From Arenibacter sp. F20364 (lineage in GTDB: Bacteria > Bacteroidota > Bacteroidia > Flavobacteriales > Flavobacteriaceae): 64,000 bases of DNA. The notes beneath the pieces were generated by a model. It was not told the DNA's origin. It ran no database searches and was given only the letters and a program-made list of their open reading frames with translations. How positions within the stretch are numbered: position 1 is the stretch's first letter; each line of letters starts with the position of its first letter. A program made the position numbers and the translations under genes. Where the stretch lies: NCBI RefSeq assembly GCF_023015905.1, contig NZ_JALKBD010000015.1, forward strand, positions 62,001 through 126,000, in the 5' to 3' direction. Of the stretch, positions 1 to 9,502 are shown one piece after another.

Positions 1-845
1 CCGGGTTTAATCTTAGAATAGCCTCTTGGGCAAAGAAAAATCATTTTAAAACCAATTACTACATTTCTCCACAAATATGGGCCTCTAGGGAAGGAAGAAT
101 CCATAAAATTAAAAGGGATATCGATGCAATGCACGTAATTCTTCCTTTTGAAAAGGAATTTTATGAAAAAAAGCATCACTATCCCGTTAATTTTGTTGGC
201 CATCCGCTTATAGACGCTATCGGGGATATTCCCAGGACAGCCGATAAAAAATTTAGGGAAGGGAATAATTTAGATTTGCAAAAGCCTATTATTGCTTTAT
301 TACCGGGGAGCAGAAAACAAGAAGTTCAAAAAATGCTTACCCTCATGTTATCGGTAACCGAATCTTTCCCGGAATATCAATTTGTAATTGCAGGGGCACC
401 CAGTTTGGATGTGGAGTTTTATCAGCCTTTTCTAAAATCGTCCCAGGTAAGTTTAATTTCCAACAAGACCTATGATCTATTAAGTCTGTCCTATGCTGCC
501 TTGGTTACCAGCGGGACCGCCACCTTGGAAACGGCACTTTTTAAGATACCCCAAGTAGTCTGTTACCGGGCCAATTGGATCTCCTACCAAATTGCAAAAA
601 GAATCATAACCCTAAAGTTTATTTCACTAGTAAATTTAATAATGGACAAAGAGGTTGTGAAAGAGCTTATCCAAAACGATCTGAATACCAAAAACCTGAC
701 CAAGGAGCTCGACAAAATTTTGAACGGCCCCGAAAGAAAAAAGCAGTTTGAAGCCTATTACGAATTGGAAAAAAAACTTGGAGGCAAGGGCGCCAGTGAG
801 AAAGCAGCATCTTTAATTGTCCAAAGCGCCCAATTGGATCATTAA
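1..845 (+). CDS. lpxB: Lipid-A-disaccharide synthase, 3' part
   Basis: The reading frame is already open at base 3 and runs to a TAA at 843-845, so the gene begins before the window and the ATG at 129 is an internal methionine. LpxB joins UDP-2,3-diacylglucosamine to lipid X to make the lipid A disaccharide, at the inner face of the cytoplasmic membrane. The visible part carries family-typical stretches: YYISPQIWAS and KIKRDIDAM just before the internal Met, ILPFEKEFY, the VGHPL segment, the LLPGSRKQEV nucleotide-sugar loop, and VTSGTATLETAL near the C-terminal donor site. About 280 residues are present of the usual 370-390. No terminator is obvious downstream. Confidence 0.93.
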   Translation, partial: GFNLRIASWAKKNHFKTNYYISPQIWASREGRIHKIKRDIDAMHVILPFEKEFYEKKHHYPVNFVGHPLIDAIGDIPRTADKKFREGNNLDLQKPIIALLPGSRKQEVQKMLTLMLSVTESFPEYQFVIAGAPSLDVEFYQPFLKSSQVSLISNKTYDLLSLSYAALVTSGTATLETALFKIPQVVCYRANWISYQIAKRIITLKFISLVNLIMDKEVVKELIQNDLNTKNLTKELDKILNGPERKKQFEAYYELEKKLGGKGASEKAASLIVQSAQLDH

Positions 846-995
846 AATAATTTACACTTGAAGGTACATTTGCCCTCCATTTTGACTATAATGAAACTGC
901 CGACCCAAGCTTGAAAAAAAGGAATCAATGGCGATTTAACTTGAGGTGATTATAAGGGTTTTCCGAAAAAAATGACGGATTTGAAATTAATTATT

Positions 996-1003
996 TAAAT
1001 TTG
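996..1003 (+). promoter_or_regulatory. Bacteroidetes -7 box before the NlpC/P60 gene
   Basis: TAAATTTG matches the Bacteroidetes -7 consensus TAnnTTTG and ends 28 bases before the ATG at 1032, so a short leader is implied. The nearest TTTG upstream (980-983) is only 12 bases away, shorter than the usual 17-23, so the -33 element is not convincing. The box is also AT-rich enough to arise by chance. The rest of the 846-1031 gap shows nothing else recognisable. Confidence 0.4.
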
Positions 1004-1031
1004 ATATCCAAGAGCACTAACTTTTACTTGG

Positions 1032-1592
1032 ATGATTCAAAGATTTCTTTCTTTATTCCTAATTATTTTGCTGGTTGGCTGCGGTGCGGCCAAGAATAAA
1101 AATGCCTCACGCGAAGAAAGGAAAATAACTGTTGAAGCTTCGGAAAAACCAACCGAGATAAAAGGTGAAACGCCTTTGGGCAGGGAGTCAATAAGTAAAC
1201 CACTTGCAAAAAAAACCCAACAAATCATAAATACAGCCCTTACATTTTCGGGCACACGCTATAAATTCGGAGGTACTACCAACAATGGCATGGATTGCTC
1301 GGGCCTGTTATACGTAGCCTTCGGTGAACACGATATTCAATTGCCAAGAGCCTCTTATCAAATGGCAGAGGAAGGTCAAAAAATAAATTTGAAGGAGGTT
1401 GACAAGGGCGACCTACTTTTTTTTGGAACCTCCAGAAGAAAAAACAACATAAACCATGTAGGCCTGGTGGTCCAGGTAGATGGGGATGATATAAAATTCA
1501 TTCATTCCACCTCGTCCCGAGGTGTTATAGTTTCCTCTTTGCAGGAGGGTTATTGGAACTACGCCTTTATCAAGGCGGCCCGGGTCCTGTAG
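1032..1592 (+). CDS. NlpC/P60 family cell-wall peptidase lipoprotein
   Basis: A 186-residue protein with a lipoprotein signal peptide (lipobox ending at Cys17, LVGC), a charged linker to about residue 55, and an NlpC/P60 domain from about 62 to the end. The expected papain-like catalytic set is visible: Cys89 in MDCSGLLY, His142 in NHVGLVV, and a third polar residue near His158 in FIHST. Members cut the gamma-D-Glu to diamino-acid bond in peptidoglycan stem peptides, so this enzyme likely acts in the periplasm tethered to a membrane. The comEC start lies one base after its stop, so the two are probably cotranscribed. The exact substrate cannot be told from sequence. Confidence 0.88.
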   Translation: MIQRFLSLFLIILLVGCGAAKNKNASREERKITVEASEKPTEIKGETPLGRESISKPLAKKTQQIINTALTFSGTRYKFGGTTNNGMDCSGLLYVAFGEHDIQLPRASYQMAEEGQKINLKEVDKGDLLFFGTSRRKNNINHVGLVVQVDGDDIKFIHSTSSRGVIVSSLQEGYWNYAFIKAARVL

Positions 1593-1593
1593 C

Positions 1594-3615
1594 ATGCGAT
1601 TGCTGCAGTTTACGGCCGTAAAGCTCACCTTATGCCTAATCTGTGGAATTTTAATTGGATATTACCTACGTCCGCCACTTCCACTATCTTTTTCCATAGT
1701 TTTTGTTTCAATAATCCTATTGGGAATTATTTTTGTAAATAACAAAAAAGCTCCCTCACTACTTTTCGGAATTTTAACCGGATTTTTAACTATAGCCATT
1801 GGCATATTTAGCCTAAGCTTAAGTGAATCCAAAAACATTGGCCAGCATTACAGCCAACAATTGTCGGAAGAAAATAGGCTCTTTACTTTAAAAATTAGAG
1901 AAGTTTTAAAACCTAATAGCTATTCAGATAGATATGTAGTCCATATTAAAAGCATGGACAGCTTACAGGTTTCAGGCAAAGTACTATTGAATATAACGGC
2001 GGATTCCTCTGTTAGATCTCTTATGGCCGATGACGAAATAGTAATTTTCACCAACCTCCAAACCATTCACCCTCCATTAAATCCACATCAGTTCAATTAT
2101 AAAAAATACCTGTCCAACATAGGAATTGAACATCAGGTAAAACTTGCAAGGGACGAGTACTATGTAAAGCCCCATGCTACCACTACCCTCTTTGGAATGG
2201 CTTACAAAATAAGGGATCGCATCATTAAAAAACTAAAAAAAGAGAATTTTGGCGCCGAAGAATTGGGTGTTATACAAGCCCTTCTCCTTGGCCAGCGAAA
2301 TGAGATTACACCCGAAATTGATGCGGATTACAAGGAGGCGGGAGCTTATCATATCTTGGCACTGTCAGGTTTGCACATTGGGATTCTTTTGGGATTGCTC
2401 CATTTTATATTGCGGCCCTTGGAATTCCTTCCAAAAGGAAGAACCATAAAGTTAGTTGTTATTGTCTTGCTTTTATGGGCATTTGCCCTCTTGGCAGGAC
2501 TTTCCGCTTCTAATCTAAGGGCAACAACCATGTTTACCTTTGTAGCCTACGCCCTTTACCTAAACAGGCCTACAAGTCATTTTAATATCTTGGCATTGTC
2601 CCTATTCTTTATTTTATTACTGTTGGATCCTTTACTTATATTTCAGGTAGGATTTCAACTAAGTTATGCCGCAGTTTTTGCCATTGTTTGGATATACCCC
2701 TTATTACAAAGACTCTGGACCCCACAATACTGGTTTACAAAAAAAGGATGGGAGTTGGTTTCCGTAAGTATTGCGGCCCAACTGGGAGTATTACCAATTA
2801 GCCTATATTATTTTCATCAATTCCCAGGATTATTTTTGGTTTCAAGTCTGTTGATACTTCCTTTTTTGACCTTTATTTTAGGGTTCGGAATATTGGTTAT
2901 AGTACTGTCACTGACCAACAGTTTACCCTCTGTACTGGTAACTATATACGATACGGTTATACGCTGGATGAATTCAATCATTGGGCTGGTTGCCCGGCAG
3001 GAAAACTTCCTTTTCAGGAATATTTCTTTTGATGCCATTCAATTAATTCTCAGCTATGGTATAATCATAACAATGGTCTTGGTTTTCATTAAAGCATCCT
3101 ACCAAAGGGTCATCGTATTCCTGGTAATTATCCTTTGTTTTCAAGCCTATGTTTTGAATATTAGGCACCTCACTCAAAACAAAGAATCCCTAGTAATAGG
3201 ACATATTGCAAGAAATAGTGGTATAATCCATCAATCAGGACAAAAAATTACGGTTTTTGCCCACGATCCAAAAGCCACAACTAGAATGGCCAGCGATTAT
3301 GCCATTGCCCAAAACACCATAGAATTGGAGCATCGACCTATAATAAACAGCTATCTAATTGGAGGGAAGAGAATGGTTATTCTGGATAGTACCAATATGG
3401 AACTTCCAATAAATTATGAGGTATCTACCTTAGTATTGACCCAATCCCCAAAAATAAATTTTGAAAGGCTATTGGATTCAATTTCGCCAAAAATTGTTAT
3501 TGCTGATGGCAGTAATTACAGAAGTTATATAGAATTATGGAAAGCGACATGCTATAAGAAACAGCTCCCATTTCACTATACGGGCGAAAAGGGTGCCTTT
3601 CTATTTGAATGGTAA
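1594..3615 (+). CDS. comEC: ComEC/Rec2 DNA-uptake channel, without an intact nuclease-like domain
   Basis: A 673-residue polytopic membrane protein. It has N-terminal membrane segments (about 10-75), a DUF4131/OB-like soluble region (about 95-195) and the Competence core with the diagnostic HILALSGLHIG at 253-263, followed by many membrane helices to about 520. ComEC proteins carry single-stranded DNA across the inner membrane during natural transformation. The C-terminal 150 residues occupy the place of the metallo-beta-lactamase-like domain, but no HxHxDH metal motif is visible, so that domain is absent or degenerate. The start is one base after the NlpC/P60 stop. The gene ends one base before the convergent transporter gene, with no hairpin between them. 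Confidence 0.9.
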   Translation: MRLLQFTAVKLTLCLICGILIGYYLRPPLPLSFSIVFVSIILLGIIFVNNKKAPSLLFGILTGFLTIAIGIFSLSLSESKNIGQHYSQQLSEENRLFTLKIREVLKPNSYSDRYVVHIKSMDSLQVSGKVLLNITADSSVRSLMADDEIVIFTNLQTIHPPLNPHQFNYKKYLSNIGIEHQVKLARDEYYVKPHATTTLFGMAYKIRDRIIKKLKKENFGAEELGVIQALLLGQRNEITPEIDADYKEAGAYHILALSGLHIGILLGLLHFILRPLEFLPKGRTIKLVVIVLLLWAFALLAGLSASNLRATTMFTFVAYALYLNRPTSHFNILALSLFFILLLLDPLLIFQVGFQLSYAAVFAIVWIYPLLQRLWTPQYWFTKKGWELVSVSIAAQLGVLPISLYYFHQFPGLFLVSSLLILPFLTFILGFGILVIVLSLTNSLPSVLVTIYDTVIRWMNSIIGLVARQENFLFRNISFDAIQLILSYGIIITMVLVFIKASYQRVIVFLVIILCFQAYVLNIRHLTQNKESLVIGHIARNSGIIHQSGQKITVFAHDPKATTRMASDYAIAQNTIELEHRPIINSYLIGGKRMVILDSTNMELPINYEVSTLVLTQSPKINFERLLDSISPKIVIADGSNYRSYIELWKATCYKKQLPFHYTGEKGAFLFEW

Positions 3616-3616
3616 A

Positions 3617-5401
3617 TTATCTAATGCCGTGCATTAATTTTTTTAGGAGTGGGTTTAAAATTATCGAAATAAGACCAACTCCTACGGGCACTAGGGTAAA
3701 AATTAAAAAGAACGTCCCCATGGAATATTGCTCGGAAATCCTATCGATCATTCCGCCCATAGTTCCTGCCGCCTTGTTACCAATGGCAATGGCCAAATAC
3801 CATATCCCAAACATAAAACCTATCATACGTGCCGGCACAAGCTTGCTTAAATAAGAAAGCCCTACCGGGGAAATACACAACTCCCCCATGGTATGTAACA
3901 AATAGGCCAAGATCAAAAATATCATACTCACAGAAGCGGTCTGTGCACCAGAAGGGATCCCAGAGGCGCCATAGGATAACACAGCAAAGCCCAATCCCAA
4001 TAAAATAAGGCCTATTCCGTATTTCATGGCAGCACTGGGATTAAATTTACTTTCCCACCATCTGGAAAAAAAAGGTGCCAGGGTAATAATAAAGAATGAA
4101 TTTAGAATGGCAAACCATGAAGCGTCTACCTGATTTCCTTCTTGGGAAAACTTATCGACCAATCTAAAAATGACTAATACCCAAAGCCCAAGAAATGCGA
4201 CGGCCAAAGTAATATTGGATAAGCCTATGCGATTAAAGGTCTTTTTGGCCAACAATACCAAGACCCAGCTTATAATCATCAAGGGAACCGTTGTCAACAA
4301 AGCATCCACTATCTTAAAGATCATGGCCGACTGGCCAACGAGGTCCCTGTTGGTGTAATCCCGTGCAAATATGGTCATTGAACCCAATGACTGTTCAAAA
4401 AAAGCAAAAAAGAATACCGTAAAGAACCCAAAGATAGACACGGCAATAATTCGGTCCCTTACCACCGGAAGGTATCTAGCTATCCTAGCAACCAATAGTA
4501 TTAGAAACAAGGCCAGGGAGAACAAAATAACTACATTGGTGCCACTTAGGCCTCCTAGACTAAACGGGGCCAAACTGCTTCCTTGTATTTTTTCAAAGGG
4601 ATCGTTAAATAAATAGAGTAGCCCGCCAACAGAGGATAAAACCATCAAAACCTTATCGAAAGGGCTAAAGGGATTCAATTTGGTTTCTACCTCTGTTTCC
4701 ACTTGCTTCCCTACACTATTTTCCGCTTCATTCACAGATAGTACGGTTTCCTCTTTTTTATGGGGTTTACCTCCAATATCACCAAACAGATCCTTTGCCA
4801 GCCAAAATTGGAGCATGCCAATTAGCATAAAAAAACCTGCCAAACCAAACCCCCAGGACCAACCATAATTTTCGGCCAAATACCCACATAGCATCATTCC
4901 AAAAAAAGCCCCGGCGTTAACACCCATATAAAATATGGTATAGGCCCCATCCTTTTTGGACTCTTTTCCATGGTACATTTCGGAAATAATGGAAGTAATA
5001 TTGGGCTTAAAGAACCCCGTTCCAACAATCAGAAGTAAAAGGCCCAGATAAAAAGATGTTGTAGTTTCCAGCGCCATAGCCACATGGCCCAAGGTCATTA
5101 TTAAACAACCAATGACCACTGCCACCCTATACCCGGTAATCTTATCCGCTATATACCCACCGATTATAGGGGCCAAATATAGAAGGGAAGCATAGGTTCC
5201 AATCAAAGCCAGGGCGTGTTCCCTAGGCCATTCCCATCCAGGATTATCACTTATAATGGGAGCCGTTAAAAACAATACCAGTAAAATTTTCATCCCGTAA
5301 AACGAGAAACGCTCCCACATTTCAGTGAAAAATAATACAAATAGCCCCGCAGGATGCCCTAGTACCTTATCCTTAAAAAGATTTTCAATATCGGTATTCA
5401 T
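3617..5401 (-). CDS. POT-family proton:oligopeptide symporter (594 aa)
   Basis: A 12-14-helix major facilitator protein of the POT/PTR2 (DtpT-like) family, which imports di- and tripeptides with protons. The N-terminal signature is clear: HPAGLFVLFF followed by TEMWERFSFYGMK, containing the ExxER proton/peptide motif. A second family stretch, GTGFFKPNITSI, lies near residue 130. A long hydrophilic loop at about 205-245 separates the two halves, as in many Bacteroidetes POT proteins. It lies downstream of a second POT gene and of dipeptidyl peptidase IV on the same strand, which fits a peptide-use block. A hairpin after the upstream POT gene suggests this one may have its own promoter, but none is visible in 5402-5521. 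Confidence 0.92.
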   Translation of the reverse strand: MNTDIENLFKDKVLGHPAGLFVLFFTEMWERFSFYGMKILLVLFLTAPIISDNPGWEWPREHALALIGTYASLLYLAPIIGGYIADKITGYRVAVVIGCLIMTLGHVAMALETTTSFYLGLLLLIVGTGFFKPNITSIISEMYHGKESKKDGAYTIFYMGVNAGAFFGMMLCGYLAENYGWSWGFGLAGFFMLIGMLQFWLAKDLFGDIGGKPHKKEETVLSVNEAENSVGKQVETEVETKLNPFSPFDKVLMVLSSVGGLLYLFNDPFEKIQGSSLAPFSLGGLSGTNVVILFSLALFLILLVARIARYLPVVRDRIIAVSIFGFFTVFFFAFFEQSLGSMTIFARDYTNRDLVGQSAMIFKIVDALLTTVPLMIISWVLVLLAKKTFNRIGLSNITLAVAFLGLWVLVIFRLVDKFSQEGNQVDASWFAILNSFFIITLAPFFSRWWESKFNPSAAMKYGIGLILLGLGFAVLSYGASGIPSGAQTASVSMIFLILAYLLHTMGELCISPVGLSYLSKLVPARMIGFMFGIWYLAIAIGNKAAGTMGGMIDRISEQYSMGTFFLIFTLVPVGVGLISIILNPLLKKLMHGIR

Positions 5402-5521
5402 ATAAAGGATGATTTTAGTATTAATGGATTGGCTATTCCAAATTAAGAAAGACGCCCATTAGGCTAACCAACCATAGAAATGCTTTATAAATAGCTAACA
5501 CAATACCTGCCTAATATACAT

Positions 5522-5545
5522 AAAAATCGCTGGTTAACCGGCGAT
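5522..5545 (-). terminator. Rho-independent terminator after the second POT gene
   Basis: On the minus strand ATCGCCGG-TTAA-CCAGCGAT forms an 8-pair stem with one G:U pair and a four-base loop, followed directly by TTTTT. It starts seven bases after the stop codon at 5553. Confidence 0.7.
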
Positions 5546-5552
5546 AATATTC

Positions 5553-7085
5553 TTAGTGCACATTGCCCATAAGGCGCTTCATCAACGGTGCTGTGACCAA
5601 AACGATCAAAGCCGCTCCCAGTGCATATTCGGCTATAAGCTCAAAACCGTTAATATAGGTTTCAAGTGATTCAAAGCCGCCAACATTAGCGTCATCGCTT
5701 TCAACAGCCAACTGTTTCCCAATAAAACCAACCACCTGAAAAGCAAACGCCGAGGATAGAAACCAAACCCCCATCATAAAAGCTACAATTCTTTTTGGCG
5801 ACAGATCCGTAATTTTTGATAAGCCTACTGGCGACATTAACAACTCACCCACGGAGATAAGAAAATACATAATCAGCAGATAGCTAAAAGGAACCATACC
5901 ATTCTCATCTGCACTACCTCCACTTAGTGCCAAAATGTAAAAACTGATACCGGCAAAAGCCAAACCCAATCCAAATTTATAGGGAGTACGTGGATTTAAT
6001 TTCTTCTTGGCCAAATAAGTAAACAATAAGGAGATGGGAATGGACAGGATTATAATGTACATAGAGTTAAGCGCATTGGTCTGTGCTGCATCCACAATAC
6101 TGAGGTTCACATTACGTTCTGCAAAAAGAGTAATCACACTTCCCGATAATTCGTGAAAACCCCAGAAAATAGTCATAAAAAATGTAATCAAAACTGCCAT
6201 AAAAAGTTTCTTACGTTCATCCAATGTGGCTTTATACATAATATACCCCATATAAAACAAGATGGATATCCCCACCATTTTAAAAATGACATTCACAATA
6301 TTCTGATCCCCAAAAAAACTTCCTTCTTCGCCCAAAGGACGATAGGAAGACAAGAGGATAGCGATTACTGGTGCCGCGAGACAGGCCAATAAGGGAACCA
6401 ATACTTTTTGCTTTACTCCAACAACTTTCCTCTCCAATATTTCCTGGCTAGGAGCCATCCCCTTGTCACCGAAAACATTTTTACGAATCCCGCTCCAGAA
6501 GAAAATCAGTCCCGTCAACATCCCTATACCGGCAAGACCAAAACCATAATGCCATCCGTACTCGCTGCCCAGCCACCCACAAAGTAAGGGAGCAGCAAAT
6601 CCGCCAATATTAATCCCCATATAGAAGATGACGAATCCCGAATCCTTTCGGGTATCTCCTTCTGGATACAGTGAACCCACAAAGGTTGAGATGTTGGGCT
6701 TAAAAAACCCATTGCCCACCACTATTAGAGCCAGGGCCAGATAGAAAGCCACATTGTGTTCCACCGCAAGTACAAAATGTCCAAGGGCCATTAAGATACC
6801 TCCAAGAAAAATTGATTTCCGCATTCCGAGAATAGTATCCGAAATGCGACCTCCCACTACGGTAGAAGCATATACCAAGGAGCCATAAGAAGAATAAACA
6901 GCGGCGGCGGCATAATCACGTTGTGCCAATGCTTCAAAAATCACATTGACCATATAAAGTGTAAGCAGGGCCCGCATTCCATAAAAACTAAATCGCTCCC
7001 AGAGCTCGGCAAAGAAGAGGTAAAACAATCCTTTGGGATGTCCAAACATCTGTTGTTCCTCCATAAATTCGGCTTTAGTTTCCAT
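5553..7085 (-). CDS. POT-family proton:oligopeptide symporter (510 aa)
   Basis: A second POT/PTR2 transporter, with HPKGLFYLFF and AELWERFSFYGMR at the N-terminus (ExxER motif) and VGNGFFKPNIST near residue 125. It is shorter than its neighbour and lacks the long charged central loop, so the two are diverged paralogues and may differ in peptide preference. Its ATG (7083-7085) lies inside the last codons of the dipeptidyl peptidase gene, an 11-base overlap that points to translational coupling. The context suggests that dipeptides released by the peptidase are imported here. Confidence 0.93.
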   Translation of the reverse strand: METKAEFMEEQQMFGHPKGLFYLFFAELWERFSFYGMRALLTLYMVNVIFEALAQRDYAAAAVYSSYGSLVYASTVVGGRISDTILGMRKSIFLGGILMALGHFVLAVEHNVAFYLALALIVVGNGFFKPNISTFVGSLYPEGDTRKDSGFVIFYMGINIGGFAAPLLCGWLGSEYGWHYGFGLAGIGMLTGLIFFWSGIRKNVFGDKGMAPSQEILERKVVGVKQKVLVPLLACLAAPVIAILLSSYRPLGEEGSFFGDQNIVNVIFKMVGISILFYMGYIMYKATLDERKKLFMAVLITFFMTIFWGFHELSGSVITLFAERNVNLSIVDAAQTNALNSMYIIILSIPISLLFTYLAKKKLNPRTPYKFGLGLAFAGISFYILALSGGSADENGMVPFSYLLIMYFLISVGELLMSPVGLSKITDLSPKRIVAFMMGVWFLSSAFAFQVVGFIGKQLAVESDDANVGGFESLETYINGFELIAEYALGAALIVLVTAPLMKRLMGNVH

Positions 7086-9282
7086 TTGTCTGTTGTTTTT
7101 TGTTGTTATTGGTTTCTTCTAAATAATCTATCAAAAAATTGGTCATTTTTGTATACAGATGCAGGCGGGTGTTGCCTCCAAATATGCTGTGATTTTTATC
7201 TGGGTAAATCGCCCAATCGAATTGCTTGTTGGCCTGTACCAAAGCTTCTACCATCCTCATCGTATTTTGAACATGCACATTATCATCCGCTGTGCCATGA
7301 ACCAATAAATACTTGCCTTTTAAAAGTTCGGGATAATTAAACGGGGAGTTTTCATCATAACCCTTAGGATTTTCCTGAGGTGTACGCATAAAACGCTCCG
7401 TATAAATGGAGTCATAGAACCTCCATGAGGTCACTGGTGCCACAGCAATGGCCATTTCAAAGGTATCATTCCCTTTTAACAAACAATTGGTAGACATAAA
7501 TCCTCCGTAACTCCAGCCCCAAATCCCAGTCCTTGACTCGTCAATATAAGGCAATTCACTTAATTTTTTGGCCGCAGCTATTTGATCTTCCACCTCGTAC
7601 TTCCCTAATTCCATATAGGTCACTTTTTTAAAATCTGCTCCTTTATATCCAGTGCCCCTTCCATCTACACATACCACAACATACCCTTCATTGGCCAACA
7701 TCTGAAACCAATAGTCGTTAGTGCCCATCCAGGTATTGGATACAGATTGCGAACCCGGACCACTATATTGGGTCATAAACAGGGGGTATTTTTTAGTAGG
7801 ATCGAAATCATATGGTTTTATCATCCACATATTCAGCTCATTGCCATTAATGGCGATGGTAGAAAATTCCTTTGAATTAATCCTATAATCTTCCAATTTA
7901 GATATTAACCCTTGGTTATTTAATATATCCTTTACTTTTTTACCATTCAGGGCATCATGTAAGGTATATTCCGGGGGAGTGGATGCATTGGAGAACGAAT
8001 TGATGAAATAGGTGAAATCATCACTAAAATCGGCAGTATTCTGCCCTAATTTGATAGTCAGACGCCTTTTATTCTTTCCATTACTACTTACACTGAACAC
8101 ATCTCTATTTATAGATCCATTTTCAGTAGATTGATAATAGATCAAATCTTCTTTTTGATCATAACCATAATACTTGGTTACTGCCCAAGGGCCTTTGGTA
8201 GCTTGATGCATTAATTTGCCGTCTACATCATACAGGTAAATATGTCTAAAGCCATCCTTCTCACTAGTCCAGATAAAGCTGTCATCCGCCAAAAAAGTAA
8301 GATCATCAGTAACGCTAACATAGGCATCATCAGTTTCCTCCAGTAAAATACTACCGGTATTATTCTTTGCATTTACAGTATACAACCTTAGTTTGTTCTG
8401 ATGGCGGTTCAAGGTCTGAACACTTAGATAGTTGGGGTTGTTCTTCCATTTTATTCTAGGGATATAGTATGGATCGTCCAAATCAACCTCGGTCTTACCG
8501 TAAGTGTCCATATTCACTATATGCAGTGAAACCCGGGAATTGTCCTCCCCTGCCTTAGGGTATTTAAACACCGTCTGGGTCTGATAAAGATTACTGCCGT
8601 AAACATCCATGGAAAATTCCGGAACTTTGGTTTCATCGAAACGTATGAAAGCCAATTTGGACCCATCTGAGTTCCATTCAAATGCCCTTACAAAGGCAAA
8701 TTCCTCTTCATATACCCAGTCCGTTATCCCGTTGATGATCTTATTCTTTTCCCCATCCACAGTTAGCTGTTTGGTTCTATTGGCTGCTATGTCCAAAACG
8801 TAAATATTGTTATCCTTAACGTAGGCCACTTTGCTACCATCGGGAGACAGGGTGGGTTCTTGTATTTTAAAATCGGAAACACTGGAAATTTTTTTTGATT
8901 TGAGATCGTAGACAAAGAAAAAACCTAAAGTTGACCGCCTAAAAATAGGTTCAACTTCTGTGGCCAAAACTATTTTGGATTCATCTTCACTAAACTCATA
9001 AGAAGTAAAATATGGCACCGAACTTGAAGAAGAAACTATGGTTTCCAGTTTTTTTTGGGTTTTGTAGTCATACTTTTCAATAGAGGAAGTAGCTCTCTCC
9101 CTGTCCACACTTAAAATGGTATAGTATTTTCCATTTTTCATGGATCGTAATTTATCCAAGCCGTCAACACGAAAGGTGCCGTCATAAATCTCTTCCAAAG
9201 AGATCTTCTTGTTTTGGGCCAAAAGCAATGAAAAACTGTTAAGGATAAATAGCAACAGAAATAATAAGGGGGTTTTTCTCAC
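7075..9282 (-). CDS. Dipeptidyl peptidase IV (S9B serine peptidase), exported
   Basis: A 735-residue protein with a signal peptide (about 1-22, ending LLAQ), an eight-bladed DPPIV N-terminal propeller (about 30-480) and a C-terminal alpha/beta-hydrolase domain. The catalytic triad is visible: Ser591 in GWSYGGF, Asp666 in GTADDNVH and His698 in KNHSIF. The EEE at 192-194 in DWVYEEEF matches the double-Glu site that grips the substrate N-terminus. The enzyme releases X-Pro or X-Ala dipeptides from peptide N-termini outside the inner membrane. It overlaps a POT transporter by 11 bases, coupling dipeptide release to uptake. Length and domain order are normal for the family. Confidence 0.95.
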   Translation of the reverse strand: MRKTPLLFLLLFILNSFSLLLAQNKKISLEEIYDGTFRVDGLDKLRSMKNGKYYTILSVDRERATSSIEKYDYKTQKKLETIVSSSSSVPYFTSYEFSEDESKIVLATEVEPIFRRSTLGFFFVYDLKSKKISSVSDFKIQEPTLSPDGSKVAYVKDNNIYVLDIAANRTKQLTVDGEKNKIINGITDWVYEEEFAFVRAFEWNSDGSKLAFIRFDETKVPEFSMDVYGSNLYQTQTVFKYPKAGEDNSRVSLHIVNMDTYGKTEVDLDDPYYIPRIKWKNNPNYLSVQTLNRHQNKLRLYTVNAKNNTGSILLEETDDAYVSVTDDLTFLADDSFIWTSEKDGFRHIYLYDVDGKLMHQATKGPWAVTKYYGYDQKEDLIYYQSTENGSINRDVFSVSSNGKNKRRLTIKLGQNTADFSDDFTYFINSFSNASTPPEYTLHDALNGKKVKDILNNQGLISKLEDYRINSKEFSTIAINGNELNMWMIKPYDFDPTKKYPLFMTQYSGPGSQSVSNTWMGTNDYWFQMLANEGYVVVCVDGRGTGYKGADFKKVTYMELGKYEVEDQIAAAKKLSELPYIDESRTGIWGWSYGGFMSTNCLLKGNDTFEMAIAVAPVTSWRFYDSIYTERFMRTPQENPKGYDENSPFNYPELLKGKYLLVHGTADDNVHVQNTMRMVEALVQANKQFDWAIYPDKNHSIFGGNTRLHLYTKMTNFLIDYLEETNNNKKQQTNGN

Positions 9283-9312
9283 AAATACTAATGTTTAATT
9301 AATATATAATAG

Positions 9313-9346
9313 ATTGAAAACACCTGAAAACATTTCAGTATTTTCA
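9313..9346. repeat. Nested inverted repeat between dipeptidyl peptidase and HMG-CoA reductase
   Basis: CTGAAA-ACA-TTTCAG (9323-9337) is nested inside an outer pair TTGAAAA / TTTCAA, giving a nearly continuous imperfect stem in the divergent intergenic region. It has no T-run, so an operator or leader structure for the minus-strand peptidase is more likely than a terminator. The rest of 9283-9502 is AT-rich with no gene. Confidence 0.35.
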
Positions 9347-9473
9347 AAAATTTATTCAAATCTCCAAGATTACTAAAAAATTCACATAAGTGAGTTCTAT
9401 AAAGTAAAAAAATAGCATTTTTCACTTCTTTTATGGCCGTTTTAAGATATCCAATGTTTTGACGCCTTATTAC

Positions 9474-9481
9474 TATCTTTG
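9474..9481 (+). promoter_or_regulatory. -7 box of the HMG-CoA reductase gene
   Basis: TATCTTTG fits TAnnTTTG. It overlaps the possible TTG start at 9479, which argues that this TTG is promoter sequence and that translation starts at ATG 9503. The candidate TTG upstream (9459-9461) is only 12 bases away, so the -33 box is unclear. Confidence 0.5.
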
Positions 9482-9502
9482 CACAAAGAAACCAATAGTT
9501 CA

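Noticed and set aside
129-845. A complete 238-residue protein starting at ATG 129
   Set aside because: The frame is open to the window edge and the upstream codons read as LpxB sequence, so this is the 3' part of a longer gene.
9479-9502. TTG start for HMG-CoA reductase eight codons upstream
   Set aside because: The TTG is part of the -7 box TATCTTTG, and the ATG at 9503 gives the normal length.
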